From Pleionea sp052032335 (lineage in GTDB: Bacteria > Pseudomonadota > Gammaproteobacteria > Enterobacterales > Kangiellaceae): 42,081 nt of DNA. A program made the translations under genes and the position numbers. The notes beneath the pieces were generated by a model. The model worked only from the letters and a program-made list of their open reading frames with translations, did no database searches and was not told the origin of the DNA. Location: positions 1 to 42,081 of the forward strand of contig JBPEWV010000139.1 of the NCBI GenBank assembly GCA_052032335.1, written 5' to 3'. Positions 24,584 through 33,082 of this stretch are shown here, piece after piece (the stretch's first letter is position 1; every line of letters begins with the position of its first letter).

Positions 24584-24623
24584 TATGCGGTTACAAGCTA
24601 TGGCAATTTAGCCGTGCCGCATA
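24584..24623. repeat. Imperfect inverted repeat between the HTH gene and the MCE operon
   Basis: Arms TATGCGG (24584-24590) and CCGCATA (24617-24623) with extra pairing just outside the arms across one mismatch. It lies 64 nt before the mlaF-like start. It could be an operator for the neighbouring HTH protein or simply part of a leader; no T-run makes it a terminator. Confidence 0.35.
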
Positions 24624-24687
24624 ATATGAATTAAGAATAAGAAACGTTAAAATGATAACGATTGATTAAAACAAGCAAGGAAACGCG

Positions 24688-25512
24688 GTGACTGACACCA
24701 TCATTGAGGTGAACAACCTTTCAACACATTACGGTGAAAGACTCATACTGAACCAGCTCAATCTAGCGGTGAAGCGCGGTGAGATCATGGTGATCATGGG
24801 GGCCAGCGGGTCGGGCAAGAGTACCTTGTTGCGTACCCTTCTAGGACTGAACAAACCGACCCGGGGCGAAGTGAAAATTATGGGGCTTGAAGTCACCGGG
24901 GCCAGCCTTAAAGACTTGTACCGGCTGCGCAGAAACATCGGTGTTGCCTTTCAGGGGGGGGCGCTGTTTGGCAATCTGTCGTTAATCGATAACGTTTCTT
25001 TGCCTCTGGTTGAGCACACCAACCTGGACGAAAATACGGTTCGTATAATGAGCCGAATGAAGCTCGATATGATGAACTTGACCGGGTTCGATCACCTTAT
25101 GCCTTCAGAGCTGTCTGGTGGAATGGTGAAGCGGGCTGCTCTGGCTCGGGCTGTGGTGATGGACCCTGAATTATTATTTTTTGACGAGCCCTCTGCGGGG
25201 CTCGATCCGGTGGTCGCTGCCGAGTTGGACGATTACATTCTTGAGTTAAAAAATGCCATGGACATGTCCATCGTGGTGGTGACCCATGAACTGGAAAGTG
25301 CATTTCGCATCGCTGATCGCATTGCCATTATCGACAAAGGTGAGTTGTTAATTTGCGGGACCAAAGACGAAGTAAAAGCCAGTGACAATCTTAAAGTACA
25401 AAACTTGTTAAATCGTCGCCCTTCTCGAGAAAAACTCGCGCCTGACGAATATCTGGAAATGTTGACACGAGCCCAGGCGGCACGACCTCATAGAGGGCAT
25501 ATCGATGACTAG
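24688..25512 (+). CDS. MlaF-like ATP-binding subunit of an MCE lipid ABC transporter
   Basis: Cytosolic ATPase of 274 residues driving phospholipid transport between the envelope membranes. Walker A GASGSGKST (38-46), Q-loop VAFQGGALF, signature LSGGMVKRAALARA and Walker B LLFFDEPSAGLDP are complete, and VVTHELESAF is the switch histidine. The LSGGM signature and GAL-F Q-loop are typical of MlaF/Ttg2A and its paralogues. GTG start, with AAGGA 7-11 nt before it. The C-terminal extension (PSREKLAPDEYLEMLTRAQ) follows the core ABC. It is the first gene of a three-gene operon; its last bases overlap the permease start by 8 bp. It may be a second MCE system rather than the main Mla one, since MlaB and MlaC are absent. 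Confidence 0.93.
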   Translation: MTDTIIEVNNLSTHYGERLILNQLNLAVKRGEIMVIMGASGSGKSTLLRTLLGLNKPTRGEVKIMGLEVTGASLKDLYRLRRNIGVAFQGGALFGNLSLIDNVSLPLVEHTNLDENTVRIMSRMKLDMMNLTGFDHLMPSELSGGMVKRAALARAVVMDPELLFFDEPSAGLDPVVAAELDDYILELKNAMDMSIVVVTHELESAFRIADRIAIIDKGELLICGTKDEVKASDNLKVQNLLNRRPSREKLAPDEYLEMLTRAQAARPHRGHIDD

Positions 25513-26293
25513 GGTAATTCAGCGACTGGGCAGTCGATTTATTGATGCCTGTGAACACGTCGGGCACCTGACTCTGTTTATGTTTCAGGTGATGAGCAAA
25601 ATGTTTGTTTTTCCGTTTCGCTATCGAGCGGTGTTGCAGCAGTTGTATTTTATAGGGGCCAAGTCGACGTTCGTTATTTTTCTGGCAAGCATTACCATCG
25701 GTCTGGTGTTGGGGCTTCAACTGTACTATGAATTGAGCAAATTCGGCGCTGTTGATCGGTTGGGCACTGTGGTCGCCTTAAGTCTGATTCGTGAAATGGG
25801 CCCGGTGATCACTGCCTTGATGATCATCGGACGGGCCGGTTCTGCGATGTGCGCGGAAATAGGCATTATGCGCAGCGATGAACAGCTGGACGCGTTAGAA
25901 TGTATGGCCATCGATCCGTTTAAGTTTTTGATGGTGCCAAAGTTTTGGGCGACTTTGGTATCGGTACCATTGCTGGTGGCCATGGCCGATGTAATCGGCG
26001 TGTTCGGAGGCTATATTGGCGGCGTTATTATTTTTGATGTTCCGTCAGGGGCTTACATGCAGGGGGTGTATTCTTCGGTCAGCTGGAATGATTTAAATAT
26101 GGGGCTGGTCAAGTCCATGGTTTTCGCGTTTATCATTGTCTGGATTTCAACAGGAAAAGGCTTCTTGCTGCATCTTGACAAGGACGGCGCGTTTGGCGCT
26201 CAAGGGGTGAGTCGAGTTACCACTCAGGCAGTAGTGACTGCCTCGGTAGCCGTCCTGTTCGCTGATTATTTGATTTCTGCATTCATGGTGTAA
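25505..26293 (+). CDS. MlaE-like permease of an MCE lipid ABC transporter
   Basis: A 262-residue inner-membrane permease with five to six hydrophobic helices. The conserved MlaE segment REMGPVITALMIIGRAGSAM is followed by AEIGIMRSDEQLDALECMAIDP, the EQ-loop-like region that contacts the ATPase. It matches the Ttg2B/MlaE family in length and in the late segment IFDVPSGAYMQGVYS. The ATG overlaps the ATPase stop by 8 bp, so translation is coupled; the MCE gene follows after 6 bp. Partners are the flanking genes. Confidence 0.92.
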   Translation: MTRVIQRLGSRFIDACEHVGHLTLFMFQVMSKMFVFPFRYRAVLQQLYFIGAKSTFVIFLASITIGLVLGLQLYYELSKFGAVDRLGTVVALSLIREMGPVITALMIIGRAGSAMCAEIGIMRSDEQLDALECMAIDPFKFLMVPKFWATLVSVPLLVAMADVIGVFGGYIGGVIIFDVPSGAYMQGVYSSVSWNDLNMGLVKSMVFAFIIVWISTGKGFLLHLDKDGAFGAQGVSRVTTQAVVTASVAVLFADYLISAFMV

Positions 26294-26299
26294 GGGTTT

Positions 26300-26758
26300 A
26301 TGAATAAACTAAAACTGGAATTTTTTGTCGGTCTTTTTGTTATTGCCGGTTTGATAGCGGTCAGCTACATGGCCATTAAAATGGGCGATCTGGGATTGTT
26401 TGAAGAACAGAATAACTATCAGGTGATCGGCCGTTTTAACAGTGTCTCAGGTCTCAAGGAAGGAGCAGCAGTGGAACTGGCCGGTGTCAAAGTCGGGCGC
26501 GTCACTTCGATTGAGTTTGATGAAGAGCGGTTTGAGGCTGTGGTCACCATGGAGGTTCCGAATCGTGTGAAACTGACGATTGACTCTGTCGCTTCAATTC
26601 GAACTTCCGGTATAATTGGCGACAAGTACGTCAAGGTTACGACCGGTGGAGAAGAAGCTTTGCTGGGACCGGGAGACGAATTCGAGCAAACCGAGTCGTC
26701 GCTCGATATTGAAGAACTCATCAGTAAGTTCATATTTTCCACCGACACTGGTGGTTGA
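26300..26758 (+). CDS. MlaD-like MCE domain protein
   Basis: A 152-residue periplasmic protein anchored by one N-terminal transmembrane helix (about 5-26). The MCE domain spans about 38-115, with YQVIGRFNSVSGLKEGAAVELAGVKVGRVTSIEFD (split here: FNSVSGLKEGAAVELAGVKV then GRVTSIEFD), the defining strand-loop pattern. IIGDKYVKVTTGG marks the end of the beta barrel. In E. coli the MlaD hexamer forms the lipid tunnel above MlaFE. This copy lacks long C-terminal helices, so it resembles MlaD rather than PqiB or YebT. It ends the operon; a UUCG terminator follows at 26815. No MlaC or MlaB gene follows. Confidence 0.92.
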   Translation: MNKLKLEFFVGLFVIAGLIAVSYMAIKMGDLGLFEEQNNYQVIGRFNSVSGLKEGAAVELAGVKVGRVTSIEFDEERFEAVVTMEVPNRVKLTIDSVASIRTSGIIGDKYVKVTTGGEEALLGPGDEFEQTESSLDIEELISKFIFSTDTGG

Positions 26759-26814
26759 TGAGCAGGTCAATGGGCCGCTGGTTGCTTCTGCCTTGCGCCC
26801 AAAAGTTGTAGTAG

Positions 26815-26840
26815 AATAGCGTCTTCGGGCGCTATTTTTA
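26815..26840 (+). terminator. UUCG-loop rho-independent terminator after the MCE operon
   Basis: Stem 26815-26823/26828-26836 (AATAGCGTC and GGCGCTATT, one G-T pair) closed by a TTCG tetraloop and followed by TTTAT. It lies 57 nt after the MlaD-like stop and before the glnS leader. Confidence 0.88.
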
Positions 26841-26904
26841 TGTGTCGTCGCATCCGATGATTATTTTTGTTATTCCCTTTTGAACGTTTAACTGGAAAAT
26901 ATTA

Positions 26905-28575
26905 ATGAGCAATACAGCTGAAAAACCCAAGCATTTTATCCGTCAAATTATCGATAACGATATTGAAACGGGTAAACATTCTCAGGTGGTTACGCGCTTT
27001 CCACCGGAGCCCAACGGATTTCTGCATGTCGGTCATGCAAAATCGATTTGCTTGAATTTTGGAATCGCTCAAAATTATCAGGGAAGCTGCAACCTGCGTT
27101 TCGACGACACCAACCCGGCAAAAGAAGAAGAGCGCTACGCTCAAGCCATCGAGGAAGATGTGCACTGGTTGGGATTCGAATGGAACGGCGATATTCGCCA
27201 TGCTTCCGATTACTTTGACCAGTTGTTCGGCTTTGCGGTGGAATTGATCGAAAAAGGTCTGGCTTACGTCGACGAATTAACGCCTGAGCAGATTCGTGAG
27301 TACCGAGGCACCTTTGAAGTGCCAGGGAAAAACAGTCCGTTCCGAGATCGTCCCGTTAAAGAAAGCCTGGACTTATTCAATCGCATGAAAGATGGTGAGT
27401 TTTCCGATGGGCAAATGTGCGTGCGTGCGAAAATTGATATGCAATCGCCTAACATCAATATGCGCGACCCGGTGATCTACCGCATCAAGCATCAGGCGCA
27501 CCATCGCACGGGCGACAAATGGTGCATCTATCCGATGTACGATTTTACCCATTGCATTTCCGATGCGCTGGAAGGCATCACGCACTCGCTTTGTACTCTG
27601 GAATTCGAAGATCATCGACCGCTATACGATTGGGTGTTGGATAACATCAGTATTGAGTGTCATCCACAACAGATCGAGTTTTCCCGATTGAATCTGGAGC
27701 ATACGGTTACCAGCAAGCGTAAGCTGAATCAGCTGGTGGTCGACAATCACGTCGACGGTTGGGACGATCCTCGAATGCCAACTATATCCGGCATGCGTCG
27801 TCGTGGCTTTACGCCCGAATCAATCCGCGACATGTGCGACCGTGTTGGTATTACGAAAAAAGTGAATACGACGGAAATGGGTGTTCTGGAAAACTGCGTT
27901 CGTGAAGATTTGGACAAGCGTGCTCAACGTGCCATGGCAGTGCTCGATCCGGTTAAAGTTGTGATCTCCAATTACCCGGACGATAAAGTTGAAGAGTTGT
28001 CCGCTCCCAATCATCCGAAAGAAGATATGGGAAGTCGCACTCTTTATATGACAAAAGAAGTCTACATTGACCGCGCCGACTTTCGTGAAGAAGCGAACAA
28101 GAAATACAAGCGTCTGGTGTTAGGTAAAAGCGTGCGATTGCGCAACAGTTATGTCATTACAGCGACTGATGTGGTGAAAAACGAAGACGGCACCATTCAA
28201 GAAATTCATTGCAGTTACGACCCTGACACCTTGGGGAAAAACCCCGAAGGTCAAAAACCCAAAGGGGTGATCCACTGGGTTTCGGTATCGCATTCATTGC
28301 CAGCGACGGTTCGGCTGTATGACCGTTTGTTCAACGTGCCTAATCCGGGTGCAGAAGATGATCTTGTGAGCAGTTTGAATCCTGAATCACTGCAGGTTTT
28401 ATCGAATGCCCGGGTTGAAATGAGTTTAAAAGATGTGGCACCCGAAACGCGTTTTCAATTCGAAAGAGAAGGGTATTTCTGCTCCGATCGGTACGACTGC
28501 AAAGACGGTGAATTGGTTTTTAATCGAACCGTAACACTTCGTGATAGCTGGGCCAAAATTGAAAATAAGCCTTAG
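26905..28575 (+). CDS. glnS: Glutaminyl-tRNA synthetase
   Basis: Class I aminoacyl-tRNA synthetase charging tRNA-Gln, 556 residues (E. coli 554). The HIGH-type motif is PPEPNGFLHVGHAKS (near 32-46); the KMSKS-type motif is VTSKRKLN, where the usual methionine is threonine (E. coli MSKR). DDTNPAKEEERY and WGDDPRMPTI-like GWDDPRMPTISGMRRRG are canonical GlnRS motifs. The C-terminal anticodon-binding beta barrels end in EGYFCSDRYDC and FNRTVTLRDSW. It is followed by a strong terminator. The gene is essential in organisms without the GatCAB route. Confidence 0.98.
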   Translation: MSNTAEKPKHFIRQIIDNDIETGKHSQVVTRFPPEPNGFLHVGHAKSICLNFGIAQNYQGSCNLRFDDTNPAKEEERYAQAIEEDVHWLGFEWNGDIRHASDYFDQLFGFAVELIEKGLAYVDELTPEQIREYRGTFEVPGKNSPFRDRPVKESLDLFNRMKDGEFSDGQMCVRAKIDMQSPNINMRDPVIYRIKHQAHHRTGDKWCIYPMYDFTHCISDALEGITHSLCTLEFEDHRPLYDWVLDNISIECHPQQIEFSRLNLEHTVTSKRKLNQLVVDNHVDGWDDPRMPTISGMRRRGFTPESIRDMCDRVGITKKVNTTEMGVLENCVREDLDKRAQRAMAVLDPVKVVISNYPDDKVEELSAPNHPKEDMGSRTLYMTKEVYIDRADFREEANKKYKRLVLGKSVRLRNSYVITATDVVKNEDGTIQEIHCSYDPDTLGKNPEGQKPKGVIHWVSVSHSLPATVRLYDRLFNVPNPGAEDDLVSSLNPESLQVLSNARVEMSLKDVAPETRFQFEREGYFCSDRYDCKDGELVFNRTVTLRDSWAKIENKP

Positions 28576-28609
28576 TGGTTGCTTATCCGTTGTGTAACAA
28601 CTGCTGTAA

Positions 28610-28639
28610 TTAAAAAAGGGCCGATGGGCCCTTTTTTAA
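28610..28639. terminator. Strong bidirectional terminator between glnS and the MipA-family gene
   Basis: 13-bp perfect stem (28610-28622 and 28627-28639, TTAAAAAAGGGCC and its complement) with a GATG loop. The A-run on the left and T-run on the right make it work in both directions. It lies between the glnS stop and the convergent MipA gene. Confidence 0.92.
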
Positions 28640-28674
28640 TGCGTGAACGTGGAGTTAAGAGAGCTTTGTAGAGA

Positions 28675-29490
28675 TTATTTGGTTGAGTAAGCGATCCAGG
28701 CAAAGGCAAGCCCGACGTACCAGTTATCTTGCTGACGAACCAATGGACTGTCTCGAAACTCAGCATCTGCCAGCGTGCGATATCGAAGAAACGCGCCAGT
28801 CCAGAATTTTCCTTGACGTCGGGTAACGCCGAACAATCCCTGATAACCTCCTGAACCAGCATCGGCTTGATACGCTGGCCGATCCAAGGTGGCGAATTCG
28901 GGAGCGACTGAGTAGTAATAGTCATTGTGCTTTTGGGAGCCGTAAAAATAGCTCAGCGAAGAAACCATTCGCCAAGTGGTATCTTGTTGTTCGAAGGTTT
29001 GCTCTAGACGCAGTGTTGGCACAAACTCCCAGCCAACGTAGTCGAGTTGTGTAAAGTCGGTGGCGACACCGAGATGCAATGGCAACTTGGCGTAAAATTG
29101 CGTATCCGAATCGGAGTGGAAGCGGTAGTTTACTGAAGGGCCGCCCAAGGCAACCCAGTCGAGATCGGGCATGCCTTCTCTTGCCCGATTGTCTTCACTG
29201 TCGAGCGGGAGTGTTCCACCAAAACTGATGTCAAAATCCCAGTTCTGAGTTTTCTTGATATGGCGACGGAGGCCTTCTCGATTTAATGAAACTTTGTCAC
29301 TCTGGTAGACAAAAAACGGAAACGGAACAAAATAAAAGAAGCTCTGATCACTGCCTGCATAATGTGGCACGTCGACCATGGATACACCGCCACCGATTTC
29401 AATAAAGTCTTGCTTGTCGGGTTGCGTCGATTCGGAAAAGGCTGAGGTTGCACTGACGAAGGCAACAACAAGGAGCAAATAGGTTTTCAT
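28675..29490 (-). CDS. MipA/OmpV family outer-membrane protein
   Basis: A 271-residue predicted outer-membrane beta-barrel of the MipA/OmpV family. An N-terminal signal peptide (about 1-19, cleaved near SAFS-ES) precedes IEIGGGVSMVDVPHYAGSDQ, the typical opening with the 'P-x-Y-x-G-S' motif. Internal strands alternate hydrophobic and polar residues, for example WRMVSSLSYFYGSQ and YQGLFGVTRRQGKFW. The protein ends in an aromatic-rich strand (NWYVGLAFAWIAY). In E. coli MipA links MltA to PBP1B, but the family is broad and many members are simply porin-like. Three bases separate it from the greB stop, so the two genes are coupled. Regulatory link unknown. Confidence 0.88.
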   Translation of the reverse strand: MKTYLLLVVAFVSATSAFSESTQPDKQDFIEIGGGVSMVDVPHYAGSDQSFFYFVPFPFFVYQSDKVSLNREGLRRHIKKTQNWDFDISFGGTLPLDSEDNRAREGMPDLDWVALGGPSVNYRFHSDSDTQFYAKLPLHLGVATDFTQLDYVGWEFVPTLRLEQTFEQQDTTWRMVSSLSYFYGSQKHNDYYYSVAPEFATLDRPAYQADAGSGGYQGLFGVTRRQGKFWTGAFLRYRTLADAEFRDSPLVRQQDNWYVGLAFAWIAYSTK

Positions 29491-29493
29491 TGA

Positions 29494-29964
29494 TCAGTAC
29501 CAGATTTTATTGATGAAATAACTCTTGTCGCCGGACGGCGTTTTAACCGTAACTTCGTCGTCCTGTTGCTTCTTGATCAGGGCTCGGGCTAATGGTGAGT
29601 CGACACTGATGTAACGCTCGTCAAAATCGAATTCATCGGAACCGACAAGACGATAGGTTAAAAGGTTGCCTTGTTCGTCTTCCAGTTCGACCCAGGCGGA
29701 GAAGAATACGCGGCTTTGGTCAGTCGGTTTGTGTTCGACCACTTGAAAGTCACTGGTACGCTTTTGCAAGTAACGAATGCGTCTATCCATTTCACGCAGT
29801 TGTTTCTTACGGTAGATGTACTCAGCGTTTTCTGAGCGATCACCTTCTGCGGCCGCAGCGGCAAGTGCTTTGGTGACAGCCGGCCGTTGATTTTTCCACA
29901 AATCAGCCAGCTCATTTCTCAGCCGGGTGGCGCCTTCAGGTGTGATTACGTTGGAACGACTCAT
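29494..29964 (-). CDS. greB: Transcription elongation factor GreB
   Basis: Cleaves backtracked RNA in paused RNA polymerase. The N-terminal coiled coil has the conserved DRSENAEYIYRKKQLREMDRR (split at DRSENAEYIY / RKKQLREMDRR), with the acidic tip D and E needed for catalysis, and RYLQKR. The C-terminal FKBP-like domain has YISVDSPLARALIKK and VKTPSGDKSYFI. The start is placed at the ATG 29964 (MSRSNVITPEG); a GTG at 29970 adds two residues. About 156 residues, like E. coli GreB. It is the first gene of a greB-mipA pair; the pairing with an outer-membrane gene is uncommon. Confidence 0.95.
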   Translation of the reverse strand: MSRSNVITPEGATRLRNELADLWKNQRPAVTKALAAAAAEGDRSENAEYIYRKKQLREMDRRIRYLQKRTSDFQVVEHKPTDQSRVFFSAWVELEDEQGNLLTYRLVGSDEFDFDERYISVDSPLARALIKKQQDDEVTVKTPSGDKSYFINKIWY

Positions 29965-30133
29965 GCTCACAATATTCTACGAATGATTGCGGCGTATATT
30001 ACGTTACCATTTGCGATTTATAAAGGCCCCTTGTTAATCCGCGACATTAGAGTCTTTATCCAATAAGTTAGTGTCTATTGGTGCCGATTGGCTAAGTGTT
30101 CAGGGGCAAGGGCTGAAGCGAGCTAACGTGATA

Positions 30134-30325
30134 TTAAGCAACTTGTGAGTCGCTCACTCGCCCAGTGATCTCAAATCCTCTTTGCAGAAGCATGTTACTT
30201 TTCTTTTCTTCATGATTACAGTCCGACACCTCATTGGTGGGTAAAAGTACCTCACCGCATCGGGCGCAACCAGTAACCTGCATTCGACCTTTTGAAAATG
30301 TAACCCATTGATGTTTGTCTGCCAT
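30134..30325 (-). CDS. Zinc-ribbon microprotein
   Basis: A 63-residue cytosolic protein. MADKHQWVTFSKGRMQVTGC is followed by A-R-C23-G and, after 12 residues, C36-N-H38, giving C20-x2-C23-x12-C36-x-H38, a likely zinc site. The C-terminus carries a charged tail. TAGGAAC lies about 9-15 nt upstream of the ATG. The family is unnamed to me. It stands alone between greB and the DUF1631 cluster and is monocistronic. The protein is too small to be an enzyme; nucleic-acid or protein binding is possible. Evidence for a real gene is the ribosome-binding site and the cysteine pattern. Confidence 0.6.
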   Translation of the reverse strand: MADKHQWVTFSKGRMQVTGCARCGEVLLPTNEVSDCNHEEKKSNMLLQRGFEITGRVSDSQVA

Positions 30326-30749
30326 TTTAGAGTTCCTACTTCAATCAATTGTTTGATCAGTTTAGTTCAGTGCTAGTTATAGACCTGTACGCCAAAATTA
30401 CGAGTTGTTGTAGGTATTTTCTTATGAGGGTGTGAGATGTTTCACAGGGGATCGTCATTTATCGCAAGAAAAACTGTCAGAATACCGGATTAAAGGTATT
30501 GGTAAGTAGACGAGCGGGATTGCATCCTGAAAGTCTCAAACAGAGGCTAAGGTTGCGATTTAAAAGGCTTTATTTTTTAACTATTTGTCGTAAACTTGGT
30601 ATAAGCAAGTCTCGGATGAACTATTCCAAAGTACGGTATTAGAGCATTGGAACTTCAATAAACCAATGGATGTCCAATAAACTCACAGTAAACCTGAAGA
30701 CGACTAATATGTATCACATCAACCCTGACAAGCAAATTAAGCACATTTC
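30326..30749. other. Noncoding region upstream of the first DUF1631-like gene
   Basis: About 420 bp between divergent starts, with no supportable gene. A dyad ATCAA-N4-TTGAT around 30343-30356 lies in the leader of the zinc-ribbon gene. A plausible promoter for the rightward gene is annotated at 30577. The stretch between 30360 and 30570 has no recognised structure; the 5' leader of the DUF1631 gene would be about 140 nt, long enough to hold regulation. Confidence 0.55.
30577..30605 (+). promoter_or_regulatory. Candidate promoter for the DUF1631-like/PilZ operon
   Basis: TTAACT (30577-30582), 17-bp spacer and TATAAG (30600-30605) preceded by TG one base away, an extended -10 (TGGTATAAG). About 145 nt upstream of the start codon. 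No strong ribosome-binding site was seen before the ATG at 30750. Confidence 0.5.
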
Positions 30750-32516
30750 ATGAAATCGGGTTTTACGACAATTAATCAACAGCTCATCCTGTATCTTGAG
30801 CGATTTGTTGAAGCAATGTCGGCGGAGCAGTCAACCGACAAGCTGGTTACTGTTGAGGAACTGATCGATAATCATGCGCTCTGGCAGCGATTGGTCGAAG
30901 AAGACGATCATCAAATCAGAAAAGATCTGATGTCTGATGAAGGGTTGAAGCGTTTTCCACACTTGTATGTGATGAACAGTTTAACCGAAGTTTTGGTGGC
31001 ACAAATAATACCGGCCGAACAACTTAATGCGAAACACCCGCATTTTATCAGTAATTTTCAATTATGGTTGATGCGTCACTGGCTTAAGTTTTTATCTAAG
31101 GCAGAGTTTCCTGTCGAGTTTCAAATGGTGGTCGAATTCGTTTCGCGCGTACTTAAACCTTATGATCTTCGAGCCGGTCGTAGATTCGACTCGGTCGTTG
31201 CTGAGTTTTCCAGTTTTTTTAAGCAGGCAACGCTTGAGGATATCAGCCAAAAAAATATTCAACAGCTGCAACAAAAATTGGCGCAATGCTTTCAGTCTTT
31301 TAAACAAAATACCAAACCGTTCGAACAGCGGGTGGTCGCATTTGAGCGTCAGCAATTCAACAACGAGTCGGCAAGTGCGCTTGCCAGGCAGTTTATTTTA
31401 AGCGAGTTCGCTAACGATAAGGTTCCAGATTGGCTTTATCAATTTGTGTTTGAACACTGGCATCGTTATTTTCATCTGAACCTTTTGCAACACGATGCCG
31501 AGAGTGAACCGGTGCAACAAGGTCGAGCATTGTTAGAGCGTTTGGCGAAAGCCATGACTTATTTGACTCCGGAAGACGTTCACCAACATATTTCGACGGA
31601 AATTGCTCCTCTATGGAGCGACATAAGAACGCTGTTTGAAAAAATCGTAATCGAAGAGACGATCATTGATCGGTTTTTACAGCAGCTGGAAGATTTTCAC
31701 GTGGCCATTATGGAAGAGCGCGTGCAAAAGTGCGAATGGATCACAGTGGAATCTGCGTCGCAACCGGAGTCTGAAGGAGAACAGTCGGATACGGCCAAGC
31801 TACTGGCTAACTTTAAAGTAGGAAGTTGGTTTATTTATTTCAAAGACGACTTCAAATATCGGTGTTACGTTGCCGACAGAGATGCGATAAAGGGCACCAT
31901 TATTTTGGTCAATTATTCTGGAGCCAGAGTCGACGGCTTGAGTTTTAGTCGACTCAAAGAGTTGGTTAAGAATAAGCGGATTGTCAGTTTTTCGCTGGAC
32001 AGTCATCTTGAACAACGAGTGACTGAGCTGGGTCATTATATCGAGCATCAAACTCGCACCATTGAAGCACAACTAAAAGAACGTCATAAAAGTAAAATCA
32101 AGCGACAGGTGATGGAGCGTCTGGAACAATCGAGAAAGCAACGGCTAGAAACCAAAAAGTCAAAGCGGCAAGCCGAGCGCAGGGCGCGAGAGCAACAACA
32201 AAAACTGAAACGTCAAGAAAGTATACGAACCCTGAGTCATAAGTTAGCAAAACTGACGCCGGGATCGACATTTGTTGACCATCGAAATAACGAACAGATC
32301 ATTCAATTTGCTCTTCGTTTGAAACAGTCGGGGAAGTTGGTTTTTGTGGATAAACGGGGAGTGAAAGCGGCTCAGTGGCAACCGGAAGAGTTGGCGACCT
32401 TAATGGTAGACAACGAAATTGAATTGCTGGCCAGTCGGCAATCGAATGAGCAAACTATGGAACAAATCGTCGCGGCTCAAAGGTCACGGCGTCAATTTAC
32501 GGCGAACAATGTATGA
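30750..32516 (+). CDS. DUF1631-like protein with two C-terminal beta modules, copy 1
   Basis: A 588-residue cytosolic protein. The N-terminal 330 residues are helical and share the DUF1631 landmarks VPDWLYQFVFEHWHRYFHL (about 225-243) and a later helix pair with LWSDIRTLF. Module A (about 355-430) reads VGSWFIYFKDDFKYRCYV...ILVNYSGARVDGLSFSRLKEL, resembling the PilZ-like beta region of DUF1631 proteins. A highly charged coiled coil (about 430-495, rich in K, R, Q) is followed by module B (about 500-580): PGSTFVDHRNNEQIIQFALR...LVFVDKRGVKAAQWQPEELA. A and B share the pattern 'G-S-x-F ... R ... L-V/F-V-x-x-x-G-x-K/R-V', an internal duplication. The gene's stop overlaps the PilZ ATG by 4 bp. The biochemical role is unknown; the PilZ neighbour suggests c-di-GMP signalling. 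Confidence 0.85.
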   Translation: MKSGFTTINQQLILYLERFVEAMSAEQSTDKLVTVEELIDNHALWQRLVEEDDHQIRKDLMSDEGLKRFPHLYVMNSLTEVLVAQIIPAEQLNAKHPHFISNFQLWLMRHWLKFLSKAEFPVEFQMVVEFVSRVLKPYDLRAGRRFDSVVAEFSSFFKQATLEDISQKNIQQLQQKLAQCFQSFKQNTKPFEQRVVAFERQQFNNESASALARQFILSEFANDKVPDWLYQFVFEHWHRYFHLNLLQHDAESEPVQQGRALLERLAKAMTYLTPEDVHQHISTEIAPLWSDIRTLFEKIVIEETIIDRFLQQLEDFHVAIMEERVQKCEWITVESASQPESEGEQSDTAKLLANFKVGSWFIYFKDDFKYRCYVADRDAIKGTIILVNYSGARVDGLSFSRLKELVKNKRIVSFSLDSHLEQRVTELGHYIEHQTRTIEAQLKERHKSKIKRQVMERLEQSRKQRLETKKSKRQAERRAREQQQKLKRQESIRTLSHKLAKLTPGSTFVDHRNNEQIIQFALRLKQSGKLVFVDKRGVKAAQWQPEELATLMVDNEIELLASRQSNEQTMEQIVAAQRSRRQFTANNV

Positions 32517-32848
32517 GTGAAGAACGAAGAACCGCTCCTCGTGAGGCGCGTAATACGAAAGTGAACTTTGAATTACGGTTTACCGATGATCAGGGAAAGC
32601 CAATCAAAGTTAATTGTCATTCTCTGGATATTTCTCGCGGTGGCTTGCGAGTGTCTCTTGAGCACCCACTGCCGATCGGATTTATAACCGAGCTGTGCGC
32701 CGAAAATCGAAAGGGAAAGCTGATGTTACTATTTGCCGAAGTTCGATGGTGCGATAAAGATAACGACGTCTATCAGTGCGGGTTTCAATTATTAGACGCT
32801 GAAGCGTCGGATCTGACCCACTGGTTACAAGATACCAGTGGTGATTAA
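32513..32848 (+). CDS. PilZ domain protein with intact c-di-GMP motifs
   Basis: A 111-residue cytosolic PilZ protein. The N-terminal RxxxR motif is present (R6-TAP-R10) and the DxSxxG motif is present (D39-I-S41-R-G-G44 in LDISRGGLRV); these are the two elements that bind cyclic di-GMP. The beta-barrel body and the final aromatic-acidic segment (FQLLDAEASDLTHWLQ) fit single-domain PilZ receivers. It starts 4 bp inside the stop of the upstream DUF1631-like gene (ATGA), so translation is coupled and stoichiometric expression is likely. It is inferred to act as sensor for the cluster; its target is unknown. Confidence 0.93.
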   Translation: MSEERRTAPREARNTKVNFELRFTDDQGKPIKVNCHSLDISRGGLRVSLEHPLPIGFITELCAENRKGKLMLLFAEVRWCDKDNDVYQCGFQLLDAEASDLTHWLQDTSGD

Positions 32849-33082
32849 GAGATTTCAGATTCTCTTGTCAATATAAAATGTTCCTGCTTAGATCATTTGC
32901 TTCTTGTCCTGACCCAAGCCTAAAAAGGAGAGCACTGCGAACAAAATAAATCTAATAGAAATGCGAACTGGTTCACATGTTAATTTTCACGATCCCGCGA
33001 CCTGGATATCAGCTTCCGATAAACTCCATACTGTTCGAATACCTTCTTTTATTTTAAGTTAACCGATTCATTGCTTGGGTAA

